From NCBI RefSeq assembly GCF_013373795.3, contig NZ_CP088022.1:7192001-7256000 (forward strand): 64,000 bases of DNA, read 5' to 3'. Under the pieces are notes generated by a model. The model saw only the letters and a program-made list of their open reading frames with translations, searched no databases and had not been told where the DNA came from. Made by a program: the position numbers and the translations under genes. Below are positions 24,302 through 32,490 of this stretch, piece after piece. This DNA comes from Bradyrhizobium quebecense. GTDB lineage: Bacteria > Pseudomonadota > Alphaproteobacteria > Rhizobiales > Xanthobacteraceae. The number at the start of each line of letters is the position of its first letter. The stretch's first letter is position 1.

Positions 24302-25216
24302 ATGAGCCTGTTCGCAAAACTGTCCTCCTACGACGATCGATCGGCGCGGCTCGCCGGCATCGGACTGATGCTGCTGTCGATCTTCATGTTCTCGTTCGGC
24401 GATGCGATGGGCAAATTCATCGTCGCCACCTATTCGGTCGGGCAATTGCTATGGCTGCGCGCCTGCGCGGCGCTGCTCGTGCTGCTGCCGATCGTATGGC
24501 AGCGGCGCGCGGATTTCCTGCATCTGGAGCGTCCGTGGCTGCAATTGCTGCGCGTCACGCTGTCGACGCTGGAGGTCGCGGCGTTCTTCCTGGCGACCGT
24601 CTATCTGCCGCTCGCCGACGTCATCACCTACTATTTGGCCGGACCGATCTTCGTCACCGCGATGTCGGGTCTCGTGCTCGGCGAGCATATCGGCTGGCGG
24701 CGCTGGACCGCCATCCTGGTCGGCTTCTGCGGGGTGCTGATTGCGCTGCGGCCATCGGCGCAGACCATCAGCTGGCCGGCGATGATCGCGCTCGGCGGCA
24801 GCCTGTCGTTTGCGGTGCTGATGCTGATCACCCGCTCGCTGCGCGCGACGCCCGATATCGTGCTGGCGACATCGCAATTCGGCGGCACGTTCGTCCTGGG
24901 CCTCGTGCTCTCGCCGTTCGGCTGGGTGACGCCGACCCCCGGCAGCCTCGTGCTGTTCTTCACCGCCGGCATCATCTCGGTCGCGGCGCTGCTGTGCGTG
25001 AATCGGTCGCTGAAACTTGCGCCGGCGAGCGTGGTGGTGCCGTACCAGTATTCGATGATCGTCTGGGCGGTGATCTTCGGCTTCGTGGTGTTCGGCGACG
25101 TGCCGTCCTGGGCCACGATCATCGGCGCCGCCATCATCATCGCGGCCGGCCTCTACATCTTCGTGCGCGAACAGCAGCTCGGGCGCCCGGATTCCTCGAT
25201 CAATCCGCCGGCGTGA
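24302..25216 (+). CDS. DMT-superfamily permease (EamA family)
   Basis: The 304-residue product has about ten transmembrane helices arranged as two EamA repeats (residues about 15-145 and 160-290). Typical features are MLLSIFMFSFGDAMGKFIV, ALRPSAQTISWPA and PYQYSMIVWAVIFGFVVFGD. The substrate is unknown; family members export metabolites or amino acids. The start at 24302 fits the family N-terminus. It is alone on the plus strand among minus-strand genes and ends at a large palindrome. Confidence 0.9.
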   Translation: MSLFAKLSSYDDRSARLAGIGLMLLSIFMFSFGDAMGKFIVATYSVGQLLWLRACAALLVLLPIVWQRRADFLHLERPWLQLLRVTLSTLEVAAFFLATVYLPLADVITYYLAGPIFVTAMSGLVLGEHIGWRRWTAILVGFCGVLIALRPSAQTISWPAMIALGGSLSFAVLMLITRSLRATPDIVLATSQFGGTFVLGLVLSPFGWVTPTPGSLVLFFTAGIISVAALLCVNRSLKLAPASVVVPYQYSMIVWAVIFGFVVFGDVPSWATIIGAAIIIAAGLYIFVREQQLGRPDSSINPPA

Positions 25217-25222
25217 TTCTTA

Positions 25223-25381
25223 CCCTCCCCTGGAGGGGGAGGGTCGACGCGAATGCAATGAGCGGCGGGGTGGGGTGAAGGTCTCTCCTCATCCGACAGC
25301 GCTAGATGGGAGAGATCACCCCACCCCGTTGCGCCTTCCGCTGCGCTCCACGCGCAACGACCCTCCCCCTCCAGGGGAGGG
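25223..25381. repeat. Long inverted-repeat element
   Basis: The two 24-base outer arms are exact reverse complements (25223-25246 against 25358-25381, built on CCCTCCCCTGGAGGGGGAGGG). An inner pair (CGGGGTGGGGTGA against TCACCCCACCCCG) extends the fold. It lies between two convergent genes and probably acts as a bidirectional transcription barrier. The element type is common between rhizobial genes. Confidence 0.8.
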
Positions 25382-25404
25382 TGAAAATCAGGGAGGGTGA
25401 GGAC

Positions 25405-26001
25405 TCAGCTCTCCCGCCGGGTCGAGTTGTTCCAGCTCTTCAGCGAGGCCCAGACGCCGCGCGACAGCCGGAAGGCGTCGACCGGGCTCGATGAGCCCAG
25501 CGCCTCGAAGCGGTGCAGCTCGACGCCGCTCCACTGAAAGCCGCACTTCTCAAGGATGTTGCGCGACGACGGGTTGACGACGCGGGCGCCCGCGATCAGC
25601 TGGTCGAGATCGAATTCCTCGAAGAAGTAGTCGATCACCGCGCGCGCGGCCTCGGTGCCGAAACCCTGGCCCCAATGGTCGACGCCGAGCCAGTAGCCGA
25701 GTTCGGCCGCGGCTTCCTCGCGCCAGTCGATGCCGACCATGCCGATCGGCGTGTGATTGTTCTCGATCAGGAAGACGGTTTCGCGTCCGCCGGCGCCGAG
25801 CGCGCGCACGAAGTCGATGGCGTCGTCCTGGGTATAGGGATGCGGCAGGCGGCGGGTGTTCTCCGCGATGCGGCGGTCATTGGCGAGGCGTGCAATGGCT
25901 TTTACGTCCGCGAGCGTCGGCTTGCGCAATGTCAGCCGTTCGGTCTCGAGGACGCAAGCTCTTGCCTCGCGCAAGGTCGGCGTCGGGATGTCCTGCAACA
26001 T
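25405..26001 (-). CDS. GNAT N-acetyltransferase (RimJ/RimL type)
   Basis: The 198-residue product has the RimJ/RimL layout: ETERLTLRKPTLADVKAIAR at the N-terminus, IGMVGIDWREEAAAELGYWL and the acetyl-CoA loop HWGQGFGTEAARAVIDYFF. VVNPSSRNILEKCGFQ follows. The substrate is unknown; relatives acetylate protein N-termini or small molecules. The start at 26001 has an AGGAG site upstream. It lies downstream of rpmA but is separated from it by an intrinsic terminator. Confidence 0.88.
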   Translation of the reverse strand: MLQDIPTPTLREARACVLETERLTLRKPTLADVKAIARLANDRRIAENTRRLPHPYTQDDAIDFVRALGAGGRETVFLIENNHTPIGMVGIDWREEAAAELGYWLGVDHWGQGFGTEAARAVIDYFFEEFDLDQLIAGARVVNPSSRNILEKCGFQWSGVELHRFEALGSSSPVDAFRLSRGVWASLKSWNNSTRRES

Positions 26002-26073
26002 GTCGAGCTCCTGTGATGCGACAATCGGTACGCAACGCTTGGAACGTTGCGCGCGGTCGAAGTCGAACGCGCG

Positions 26074-26110
26074 CAACAAAAAGGGGAGGCCGGTCATCCC
26101 GCCTCCCCTT
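26074..26110 (-). terminator. Intrinsic terminator of the rplU-rpmA operon
   Basis: A perfect ten-pair stem (AAGGGGAGGC with GCCTCCCCTT) has a ten-base loop. On the minus strand it is followed at once by TTTTTGTTGCG. It lies 62 bases after the rpmA stop. Confidence 0.85.
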
Positions 26111-26171
26111 GGAGCCCTTGTGCTGCTCCGCCGGTTCAACAGGACCCGGCGGACTCATGTGTGTCCACCGT

Positions 26172-26441
26172 CTACTCGGCCGCCTCTGCCATCGGAATAA
26201 CCGAGATGAATGTGCGGCCATTGGCTTTGGCACGGAACTCGACATGACCCTCGACCTTGGCGAAGAGAGTATGATCGGTGCCCATGCCGACATTAAGGCC
26301 AGGATGCCAGGTGGTGCCGCGCTGACGCGCGATAATGTTTCCGGGGATCACGCGCTCGCCACCGAACGCCTTGATGCCAAGGCGCTTGCCCTTGGAATCA
26401 CGTCCGTTGCGCGATGAACCGCCTGCTTTTTTATGAGCCAT
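26172..26441 (-). CDS. rpmA: 50S ribosomal protein L27
   Basis: The 89-residue product begins [20 protein letters not shown], the conserved L27 N-terminus that reaches the peptidyl-transferase centre, followed by [15 protein letters not shown] and [11 protein letters not shown]. It needs no N-terminal processing, since glycine and alanine residues follow Met directly. It is 102 bases downstream of rplU, the standard pairing. Confidence 0.98.
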   Translation of the reverse strand: MAHKKAGGSSRNGRDSKGKRLGIKAFGGERVIPGNIIARQRGTTWHPGLNVGMGTDHTLFAKVEGHVEFRAKANGRTFISVIPMAEAAE

Positions 26442-26543
26442 AGCTCGTCTCCGACTTCGCTTTGATCTCTAGATCAATTCCTTGACGGAATCATTTCACG
26501 TTTTGTCACGCTTCAAATCTGAATGCGCGACGATCACTTCTTC

Positions 26544-27014
26544 TTAGCTCTTGGCCGCGGCCTTCTTGGCCGGAGCCTTCTTCGCGGCCGGCGCCTTTGC
26601 GGGCGCCTTCTTCTTGGCCGCCTTCGGTGCTGCGTCCTCGCCATCATCGGCGGGCGCTGCGACCTTTTCCTTCTTCGGCCGCGGGCCGACAGTCGGCTTG
26701 GCGTTATCGGCGAGGATCTCGGTGATGCGAAGCACCGTGAGCTCGTCGCGATAACCGCGCTTGCGGCGTGAATTCTTGCGGCGACGCTTCTTGAACGCGA
26801 TCACCTTGGCGCCGCGCTTGTGCTGCAGCACTTCGGCCGCAACGGTGGCGCCTGCCACGGTGGGCGTTCCCAGCACCGGCGTGTCACCGCCGAGCACCAG
26901 AACTTCGCCTAGCTGCACGATCGTGCCGACATCGCCGGCGATCTTGCCAATCTCGAGTACATCATTCGGAACGACACGGTACTGCCGGCCGCCGGTTTTG
27001 ATGACTGCGAACAT
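26544..27014 (-). CDS. rplU: 50S ribosomal protein L21 with extended C-terminus
   Basis: The L21 core occupies residues 1-103, with MFAVIKTGGRQYRVVPNDVL and the basic RNA-binding loop FKKRRRKNSRRKRGYRDELT. About 50 further residues form a tail rich in alanine, lysine and proline (KKKAPAKAPAAKKAPAKKAA). Such tails are common in Bradyrhizobiaceae and are absent from enteric L21. The gene has a clear promoter and a roughly 155-base leader. Confidence 0.97.
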   Translation of the reverse strand: MFAVIKTGGRQYRVVPNDVLEIGKIAGDVGTIVQLGEVLVLGGDTPVLGTPTVAGATVAAEVLQHKRGAKVIAFKKRRRKNSRRKRGYRDELTVLRITEILADNAKPTVGPRPKKEKVAAPADDGEDAAPKAAKKKAPAKAPAAKKAPAKKAAAKS

Positions 27015-27144
27015 CGTTTGATTCCTTCGTGTTCGGTTCCGGCCTCGGACGGTTAGCCCGGGTCGGCTTTTTGTTCAGTCGCTATGGGTTATGTGTTTCG
27101 CGCGAAGGGAATGAATTCCCAAGCTGGATCGCACAAAAACAATC

Positions 27145-27165
27145 GGCGCGAGAAAACTCCGCGCC
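27145..27165 (-). promoter_or_regulatory. Hairpin in the rplU mRNA leader
   Basis: GGCGCG and CGCGCC form a six-pair stem with a nine-base loop close to the predicted 5' end of the rplU transcript. A regulatory or stabilising role is inferred only from its position. Confidence 0.35.
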
Positions 27166-27176
27166 GGATGGGCGGA

Positions 27177-27204
27177 CTTATAGCTGCTGACGACACGGAG
27201 TCAA
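27177..27204 (-). promoter_or_regulatory. Sigma-70-type promoter for rplU-rpmA
   Basis: On the minus strand TTGACT (27204-27199) is followed after 16 bases by TATAAG (27182-27177). Transcription should begin near 27170, giving a leader of about 155 bases before the rplU ATG. Confidence 0.7.
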
Positions 27205-27269
27205 GGTAAAGCAGGGCAAAAACCGGCCAAAAATGAAGGGTTTGGCGTGATTTTGGCCTGGATTGCCCC

Positions 27270-28220
27270 TCAGGCCGCGGTCTTTGCCGCAGCCCGCGCG
27301 TGCCGGCGGATGGTCTGGGGCGGCTGGCCCAGCACCCGCAAGAACGCCCGCCGCATCCGTTCCCGATCGGCAAAGCCGGTCTCACCGGCAATCTCGTCCA
27401 TCGAATGGCGGCCGTCGCCGATCAATTCTCTGGCGGCCTCGACCCGGAGCTGCTCGATTGCCTTGGCCGGCGACTGGCCGGTCTCGGCGCGGAAGGCGCG
27501 GCTGAACTGGCGCGGACTGAGCCGTGCCACCTCAGCCAATTCCTCGACCGAGAGCTCGTTGCGCAGATGCGCCTTGGCGTAGTTGAGGGCGTTCTGGATG
27601 CGGTCGGATTTCGGGTCGAGTTCCAGGAGAGCTGAAAACTGCGACTGTCCGCCAGTGCGGCGATGATAGACCACGAGCTTGCGCGCCACCGAACGGGCGA
27701 CCTCGACGCCCAAATCATGCTCGATCATCGCCAGCGCCAGATCGATCGTCGCGGTCATGCCGGCCGAGGTCCAGATCGGCCCGTCGACGATGTAGATGCG
27801 GTCCTGCTCGACCTTGAGCCCGGGAAATCGTGCCTGCAATTCGGGGGCGAATTGCCAGTGCGTAGAGACGCGCCGGCCGTCGAGCAGGCCGGCTTCAGCC
27901 AGTGAAAAGGCGCCGATGCAGGGCGCGGCGATGCGCTGTGATGTCGTCATGGCGCGTCGCATATAATCGATCAATTTCGGGGATGCCGGATGAAGCTCGT
28001 GACCGGCGCCGATGAACAGCGTGTCGAAGCTGCGCTCGCCAAAGGCTTCGGTTTCGACATTGAAGCCGGCGGAGGATCGCACCGGGCCCCCGTTCTCCGA
28101 CAGCAGCGTGACCTCATAGAAGGGCGCGCCTGCGATCAGGTTGGCGACCTCGAAGGCGGTGATGGCGGTGAAGCCCATCACCTGGAAGTCCGGGAAGATG
28201 ACGAAGCCGATCTCCTGCAT
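27270..28220 (-). CDS. GlxA-family transcriptional regulator (DJ-1/PfpI + AraC HTH)
   Basis: The 316-residue product fuses an N-terminal DJ-1/PfpI-like domain (about 1-170) to a C-terminal AraC-type double HTH (about 215-315). The first contains IGFVIFPDFQVMGFTAITAF and a cysteine in RIAAPCIGAFSLAEAGLLDG; the second contains LSVEELAEVARLSPRQFSRA and GFADRERMRRAFLRVLGQPP. It diverges from a short-chain dehydrogenase gene, which it probably regulates. The ligand is unknown. Confidence 0.9.
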   Translation of the reverse strand: MQEIGFVIFPDFQVMGFTAITAFEVANLIAGAPFYEVTLLSENGGPVRSSAGFNVETEAFGERSFDTLFIGAGHELHPASPKLIDYMRRAMTTSQRIAAPCIGAFSLAEAGLLDGRRVSTHWQFAPELQARFPGLKVEQDRIYIVDGPIWTSAGMTATIDLALAMIEHDLGVEVARSVARKLVVYHRRTGGQSQFSALLELDPKSDRIQNALNYAKAHLRNELSVEELAEVARLSPRQFSRAFRAETGQSPAKAIEQLRVEAARELIGDGRHSMDEIAGETGFADRERMRRAFLRVLGQPPQTIRRHARAAAKTAA

Positions 28221-28344
28221 GGAGCTCTCCCACCGAGTCTATGTCCTAAAAAGGTGTATATATGACATTTGAGACATACAAGGGGGATTGTAGAACCTGA
28301 CCAGCGGCCAAATTCGGCCGTCCAAGGTCAAACAGGAGACCAAC
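28221..28344. promoter_or_regulatory. Divergent control region with ATGTC/GACAT repeats
   Basis: The 124-base gap is locally AT-rich (AAAAAGGTGTATATATGACA). ATGTC at 28241 is inverted relative to GACAT at 28264 and 28272. These are candidate binding half-sites for the adjacent GlxA-type regulator, and TATATA-like sequence could serve as a -10 element. The assignment is by position only. Confidence 0.4.
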
Positions 28345-29148
28345 ATGACCAAGTCAGCCAAAGGAACGGCGCTCGTTACCGGTGCGTCGTCCGGAATCGG
28401 TGCCATCTATGCGGACCGGCTCGCACGGCGTGGCTACGATCTGATCCTCGTTGCGCGCAACCGCGAGCGCCTCGATGGGCTCGCCAAGCGTCTCGCGACG
28501 GAGACAGGCCGATCGATCGAGATCGTCGCCGCCGACCTCGCCAAGCGCGGCGATGTCGCACGGATCGAATCCATTCTGCGCAGCAACGAAGGCATCAGCG
28601 TGCTCGTGAACAACGCCGGCGTCGGCGCCACTGCACCGCTACTCGCATCCGATGTCGACAAGATGAGCGACATGATCGCGCTCAATGTCGACGCGTTGAT
28701 GCGCCTGACCTATGCGGCGGTGCCGGGATTCGTCGCGCGCGGCGGCGGCACCATCATCAACATCGCCTCGGTCGTCGGCGTCCAGCCGGAACTGCTCAAC
28801 GGTGTCTACGGAGGCAGCAAGGCCTTCGTGTTGGCGCTGACCCACTCGCTGCAGCACGAGCTGAAGGACAAGAACATTCGCGTCCAGGCCGTGCTGCCGG
28901 GGGCCACCGCCACCGAGTTCTGGGACATCGCCGGCACGCCGGTCGAGCATCTGCCCGGCGAGATCGTGATGAAGGCCGAGGACATGGTGAACGCTGCGCT
29001 GGCCGGCCTCGACCAGGGCGAGGTCTTCACCGTGCCGTCGCTGCCGGATGCCGCGGATTGGCAGGCCTATGAGGCGGCTCGCCAGAAGCTGATGCCGAAC
29101 CTGTCGCGCAGCACGCCTGCGGCGCGCTACGGGGTGAAGGCGGCCTGA
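28345..29148 (+). CDS. Short-chain dehydrogenase/reductase
   Basis: The 267-residue classical SDR is NAD(P)-dependent. The cofactor motif is TGASSGIGAIYADRLARRG and NNAGVG follows. The catalytic serine is in NIASVVGVQPE and the Tyr-x-x-x-Lys pair is in YGGSKAFVLAL. The basic residues after strand beta2 (VARNRERLDGL) favour NADP. A good ribosome-binding site (AGGAG) precedes the ATG. It is controlled from the shared divergent region; the substrate is unknown. Confidence 0.92.
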   Translation: MTKSAKGTALVTGASSGIGAIYADRLARRGYDLILVARNRERLDGLAKRLATETGRSIEIVAADLAKRGDVARIESILRSNEGISVLVNNAGVGATAPLLASDVDKMSDMIALNVDALMRLTYAAVPGFVARGGGTIINIASVVGVQPELLNGVYGGSKAFVLALTHSLQHELKDKNIRVQAVLPGATATEFWDIAGTPVEHLPGEIVMKAEDMVNAALAGLDQGEVFTVPSLPDAADWQAYEAARQKLMPNLSRSTPAARYGVKAA

Positions 29149-29255
29149 CGCCCCCTGTGATCATTGTGTTCCGCGCAGGCCGAGCGCCCGAGCGCGGGAC
29201 GCAACCATTTGAGTTCCCCGTCGTTAGTGCAGGGAATCTCAAGCGGGCAGGGCGA

Positions 29256-30413
29256 ATGGCCGAAGACACGGGACTAACCACGGGAATCGCGCACCACGGC
29301 GCTGCGCGGCTGCCATCCGTCGAGATCGACAGCTTCAACATCGAGCTGAAGGACGACGAGGGTTTTCTCGGCGATCGCGCCTCCAAGGGCGCTTTCCGCA
29401 AGATCCTCGACCGCTGGCGCAAGCCGCTGCGCAAATCGGAGGAGGATCCGTTCGGCGACGAGCCCTCGGACCAGATCAGCAAGAAGAAGCTCGACGAGTT
29501 GCTGGTCGGCGAGGACACCGAGGCCTCCGCGGTCGTGCACAGCGCGATCGAGGAGTTTGCGCAGGAGCTCGCCTATGTGACGCGGCGCTTCCTCGGCACC
29601 AAGGCCTGGGCCAAGACCGAGCGCATCGTGGTCGGTGGCGGCTTTCGCGACTCCAGGCTCGGCGAGCTCGCCATCGCGCGCGCCGACATCATCCTGAAGT
29701 CGGAGGATTTCAAGGTCGACATGCTGCCGATCCGCTTTCATCCCGATGATGCCGGTCTGATCGGCACGCTGCATCTGGCGCCGTCGTGGATTTTCGAGGC
29801 CCATGACGGCGTGCTCGCCGTCGATATCGGCGGCACCAATATCCGCTGCGGCATCGTCGAGACGCGCTGGAAGAAGGCGCCCGATCTCTCCAAGGCGGCG
29901 GTCTGGAAATCCGAGCTGTGGCGCCACGCCAATGACGAGCCGACGCGTGAAGGCGCGGTGAAGCGGCTGGTGAAGATGCTGAAGGATCTGATTGCCGCCG
30001 CCGAGAAGGAGAACCTCAAGCTCGCGCCATTCATCGGCATCGCCTGTCCCGGCGTCATCAACGAGGACGGCTCGATCGAGAAGGGCGCACAGAATTTGCC
30101 GGGCAATTGGGAGAGCAGCAAGTTCAACCTGCCGGCGAGCCTGGTCGAGGCGATCCCGCAGATCGGCGATCATGACACTGCGATCGTGATGCACAATGAC
30201 GGCGTGGCGCAGGGACTGGCCGAGGTGCCGTTCATGCAGGATGTCGCGCGCTGGGGCGTGCTGACGATCGGAACCGGGCTCGGCAATGCCCGCTACACCA
30301 ATCGCAAGAAAGACAACGGCAAGGGCGACAAGAAGGCCGAGAAAAAGGACAAGGACGCCGAGGACGAAAACGGCGAGAAAAAGGCCAAGAAAGCCAGGAA
30401 GGCCGACGCCTGA
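29256..30413 (+). CDS. ROK-family-like protein, apparent circular permutation
   Basis: The 385-residue product carries actin-like ATPase/ROK motifs in unusual order. Residues about 90-170 look like the C-terminal half of a ROK kinase: a helix pair, then ERIVVGGGFRDSRLGELA (Gly127-129) and DDAGLIGTLHLA. Only then comes the usual N-terminal phosphate-1 motif AVDIGGTNIRCGIVE (Asp190), IGIACPGVINEDGS, MHNDGVAQGLAEVPF and LTIGTGLGNA. The zinc motif of classical ROK proteins is absent. The last 35 residues are lysine/glutamate-rich. The first 85 residues match nothing I recognise. The sugar substrate, if any, is unknown. The ATG at 29256 follows GGGCAGGGCGA. Confidence 0.7.
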   Translation: MAEDTGLTTGIAHHGAARLPSVEIDSFNIELKDDEGFLGDRASKGAFRKILDRWRKPLRKSEEDPFGDEPSDQISKKKLDELLVGEDTEASAVVHSAIEEFAQELAYVTRRFLGTKAWAKTERIVVGGGFRDSRLGELAIARADIILKSEDFKVDMLPIRFHPDDAGLIGTLHLAPSWIFEAHDGVLAVDIGGTNIRCGIVETRWKKAPDLSKAAVWKSELWRHANDEPTREGAVKRLVKMLKDLIAAAEKENLKLAPFIGIACPGVINEDGSIEKGAQNLPGNWESSKFNLPASLVEAIPQIGDHDTAIVMHNDGVAQGLAEVPFMQDVARWGVLTIGTGLGNARYTNRKKDNGKGDKKAEKKDKDAEDENGEKKAKKARKADA

Positions 30414-30613
30414 GCCGCTCTTGGGCTGGCCGATCGCCCGGTAAGGTTGATCGGTTAGGTTAAGATCGGGTTCGCGTTGCTGATCCAGCGCCGGCCGCTA
30501 CCGTGGACCGTGCCGCTCCGGCCGACCGGCGAAGCCGCACTTCCCGGCCAGCAATATTGAGAAGCGGCACGGGACCGCCAGTTTTTGTCGCGTCCTGGCG
30601 GTCCCACCACTTT

Positions 30614-31478
30614 CTACTTCCAATTGATCCGCGCGAAGAAGCCGGCGATCTCGGCGGCGGCGCGGTCGGGATCCTCGCGATGCGGGAAGTGCCCGACATC
30701 GGGAAACATCTTCAGGTCCAGATTGGAGAAGGTCTCGCCCAGCCGGTCGGTCCAGGCATAGGGAAACAGCGGGTCGTGCTCGGCCCAGCGGATGCAGGTC
30801 GGCACCGTGATCGGCGGCAGCGCCGGCGCTTCGCCCTGCATCATCTTCACGCGCCCCGCATGCGAGGCGCGATAATGCGCGAAGCCGCCGACGAGGTTGC
30901 CGGGCTTGAAGAAGTTGTCGGCGAAGTCCTCGATCGACGTCGTCGAACGCGGCCTTGCGATGCGTCCAGTCGTGCAGGAAATGGCCGATGTAGGTGCGGC
31001 AGGTCTCGTGGCTGGCGCCGACCAGCGCGGGCGCCATCTCCATCTGGTGGAACGACTGGTACCAGATGTGGTTCAGCCGGTCGGGCGCGGCCATCCGCGC
31101 CCCGATGCCGGGATAGACGAAATCGAAGAAAAACAGCCCGGCAATGCGCTCAGGTGCCCTGCGGGCGAGCGGCTGCATAACGGCGCCGCCGACGTCGTGG
31201 CCGACCACGCCGGCCTTCTCGATCCCGAGCGCATCCAGCAGCGCCAGCATGTCGTCGGTATGCTGATCGGGGCCAAATGAGCCTTGCGGCTTGTCGCTGT
31301 CGCCGAAGCCGCGCAGGTCGGGCGCGATCAGGGTGTAGCGGTCGGCCAGGCGCGCCATCACAGGCTTCCAGGTCAGCCAGAACTCAGGCCAGCCGTGCAG
31401 CAGCAGCACCGGCCTGCCGCTCCCGGTGCGCGCGACGTGGAACGCCGCGCCATTGGCTCGAATCGTCACATGCTCCAT
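30614..31478 (-). pseudogene. Alpha/beta hydrolase (epoxide hydrolase/haloacetate dehalogenase type), frameshifted
   Basis: The first part reads MEHVTIRANGAAFHVARTGS, with HGWPEFWLTWKPV (oxyanion loop), DLRGFGDSDKP and the nucleophile Asp in GHDVGGAV. Near 30931-30940 the frame shifts by one base. The family sequence resumes in another frame as NFFKPGNLVGGFAHYRASH, then TVPTCIRWAEHDPLFPYAW and the catalytic histidine in PDVGHFPHRE. Joined, the two parts give about 287 residues, normal for the family. Unshifted, the first frame runs on to 30498 as unrelated sequence. Either the gene is inactivated or the assembly has a one-base error. Confidence 0.8.
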
Positions 31479-31623
31479 GGGCCGCTCCTGCTGCTTTTGC
31501 TTCGCCCGCGTGCCGATCGAACCCGAACCGTCCCGCTAGCGCTTTGTTTCCGCGCACTTTCTTGCATCACCCCGGTGCTTCGATGGGGCGAGGCCCCGGT
31601 GACGGAAATATTATTGCAGCGCC

Positions 31624-31652
31624 TTGTCTGGCCCGCCATCCTCGCCTAGAAC
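31624..31652 (+). promoter_or_regulatory. Candidate promoter of the tRNA-Ser gene
   Basis: TTGTCT and TAGAAC are separated by 17 bases, and the predicted start near 31659 leaves a leader of about 33 bases before the tRNA. The -10 match is moderate. Confidence 0.45.
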
Positions 31653-31691
31653 ACGCCCCGACCGCGGGTGGCGCAAATCACCCGGGCCATC

Positions 31692-31781
31692 GGAGAGGTG
31701 GCAGAGTGGTTGAATGCACCGCACTCGAAATGCGGCATAGGTGCAAGCCTATCGGGGGTTCGAATCCCTCCCTCTCCGCCA
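31692..31781 (+). tRNA. tRNA-Ser (anticodon CGA)
   Basis: The 90-base sequence folds as a class II tRNA. The acceptor stem GGAGAGG pairs with CCTCTCC, the anticodon loop is CTCGAAA with anticodon CGA, a long variable arm follows (TAGGTGCAAGCCTA), and the T arm contains GGTTCGAATCC. CCA is encoded at the 3' end. It reads UCG codons. It marks the left edge of a patchy accessory-looking stretch. Confidence 0.97.
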
Positions 31782-31924
31782 GAAATCCGCCCGCGGTCGG
31801 GTCAAAGGCCGCCTTGTCTAATTCGACAGCTTTTGGACCCGAGGCGGGACCTCGTCGAACGTCTTCTCGGAGGCCGCGTCGGTTGGCCTTGCGCTCACGG
31901 AGATGTCGAATTCGATCACGTAGT

Positions 31925-32488
31925 TCAGAGGTCCGCTTGTTCCACCGGAAATGGGCGCTTGACCCGAGATTCGACCGGAACCCGCAATCCCTTCGAGACG
32001 TAAGCATTGGTTCGATAGTGACCGGCGAGCAAGAGCAACTGCAAGATTGCTTCATCGGAGAAAACGGCTTGCATGTCTTCCCAGAGTGCATCGCTGATCG
32101 TCGCCGTATCATGGAGTTCGTCGGCGAGGCGGATGAGGCTGCAGTCATCGGATTGCCAACAGCTATCGTCCGCACTGCCGTGAACCGACGCGTGGAGTTG
32201 CTCCTCGGTTAACCCGGCATCGTCGGCGAAATAGTGAACGCGCAGGGTCCACTCAAAGGCGTTTTGACAACGCCCCGTTACACGCAGAAGGAACACCTCG
32301 CGCTGGCGCACAGTGATGTGGCCGGGATCGAGATATGCGACTGATCCAAGGCGATAAGCGCGAAGAAGCCGCGGGTCGCGGCCGAGAAGGCCGTAATGCT
32401 GGAACGGAGGTTGCCATGATCGCGGCAGCAGGTCGACCTCTGCCTGAACCTCGGCGGAATATGGGGGAATCAAGGGCTGGATTCGCAT
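31925..32488 (-). CDS. Carboxymuconolactone decarboxylase-like protein (copy A)
   Basis: The 187-residue product is an AhpD/CMD-fold helical protein. ITVRQREVFLLRVTGRCQNA is followed by FEWTLRVHYF, matching the active-site helix of the family. The redox CxxC motif of AhpD is missing: only one cysteine and a conserved histidine remain. It is two bases downstream of a paralogue with which it shares much of its length (LADELHDT, FSDEAILQLLLLAGHYRTNA). Function is unknown; relatives act on lactones, peroxides or unknown substrates. Confidence 0.82.
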   Translation of the reverse strand: MRIQPLIPPYSAEVQAEVDLLPRSWQPPFQHYGLLGRDPRLLRAYRLGSVAYLDPGHITVRQREVFLLRVTGRCQNAFEWTLRVHYFADDAGLTEEQLHASVHGSADDSCWQSDDCSLIRLADELHDTATISDALWEDMQAVFSDEAILQLLLLAGHYRTNAYVSKGLRVPVESRVKRPFPVEQADL

Positions 32489-32490
32489 CG

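Noticed and set aside
31692..31781. tRNA-Ser as an attachment site of an intact integrative element
   Set aside because: No integrase and no second copy of the tRNA 3' end were found by eye. Kept only as a possible island edge.
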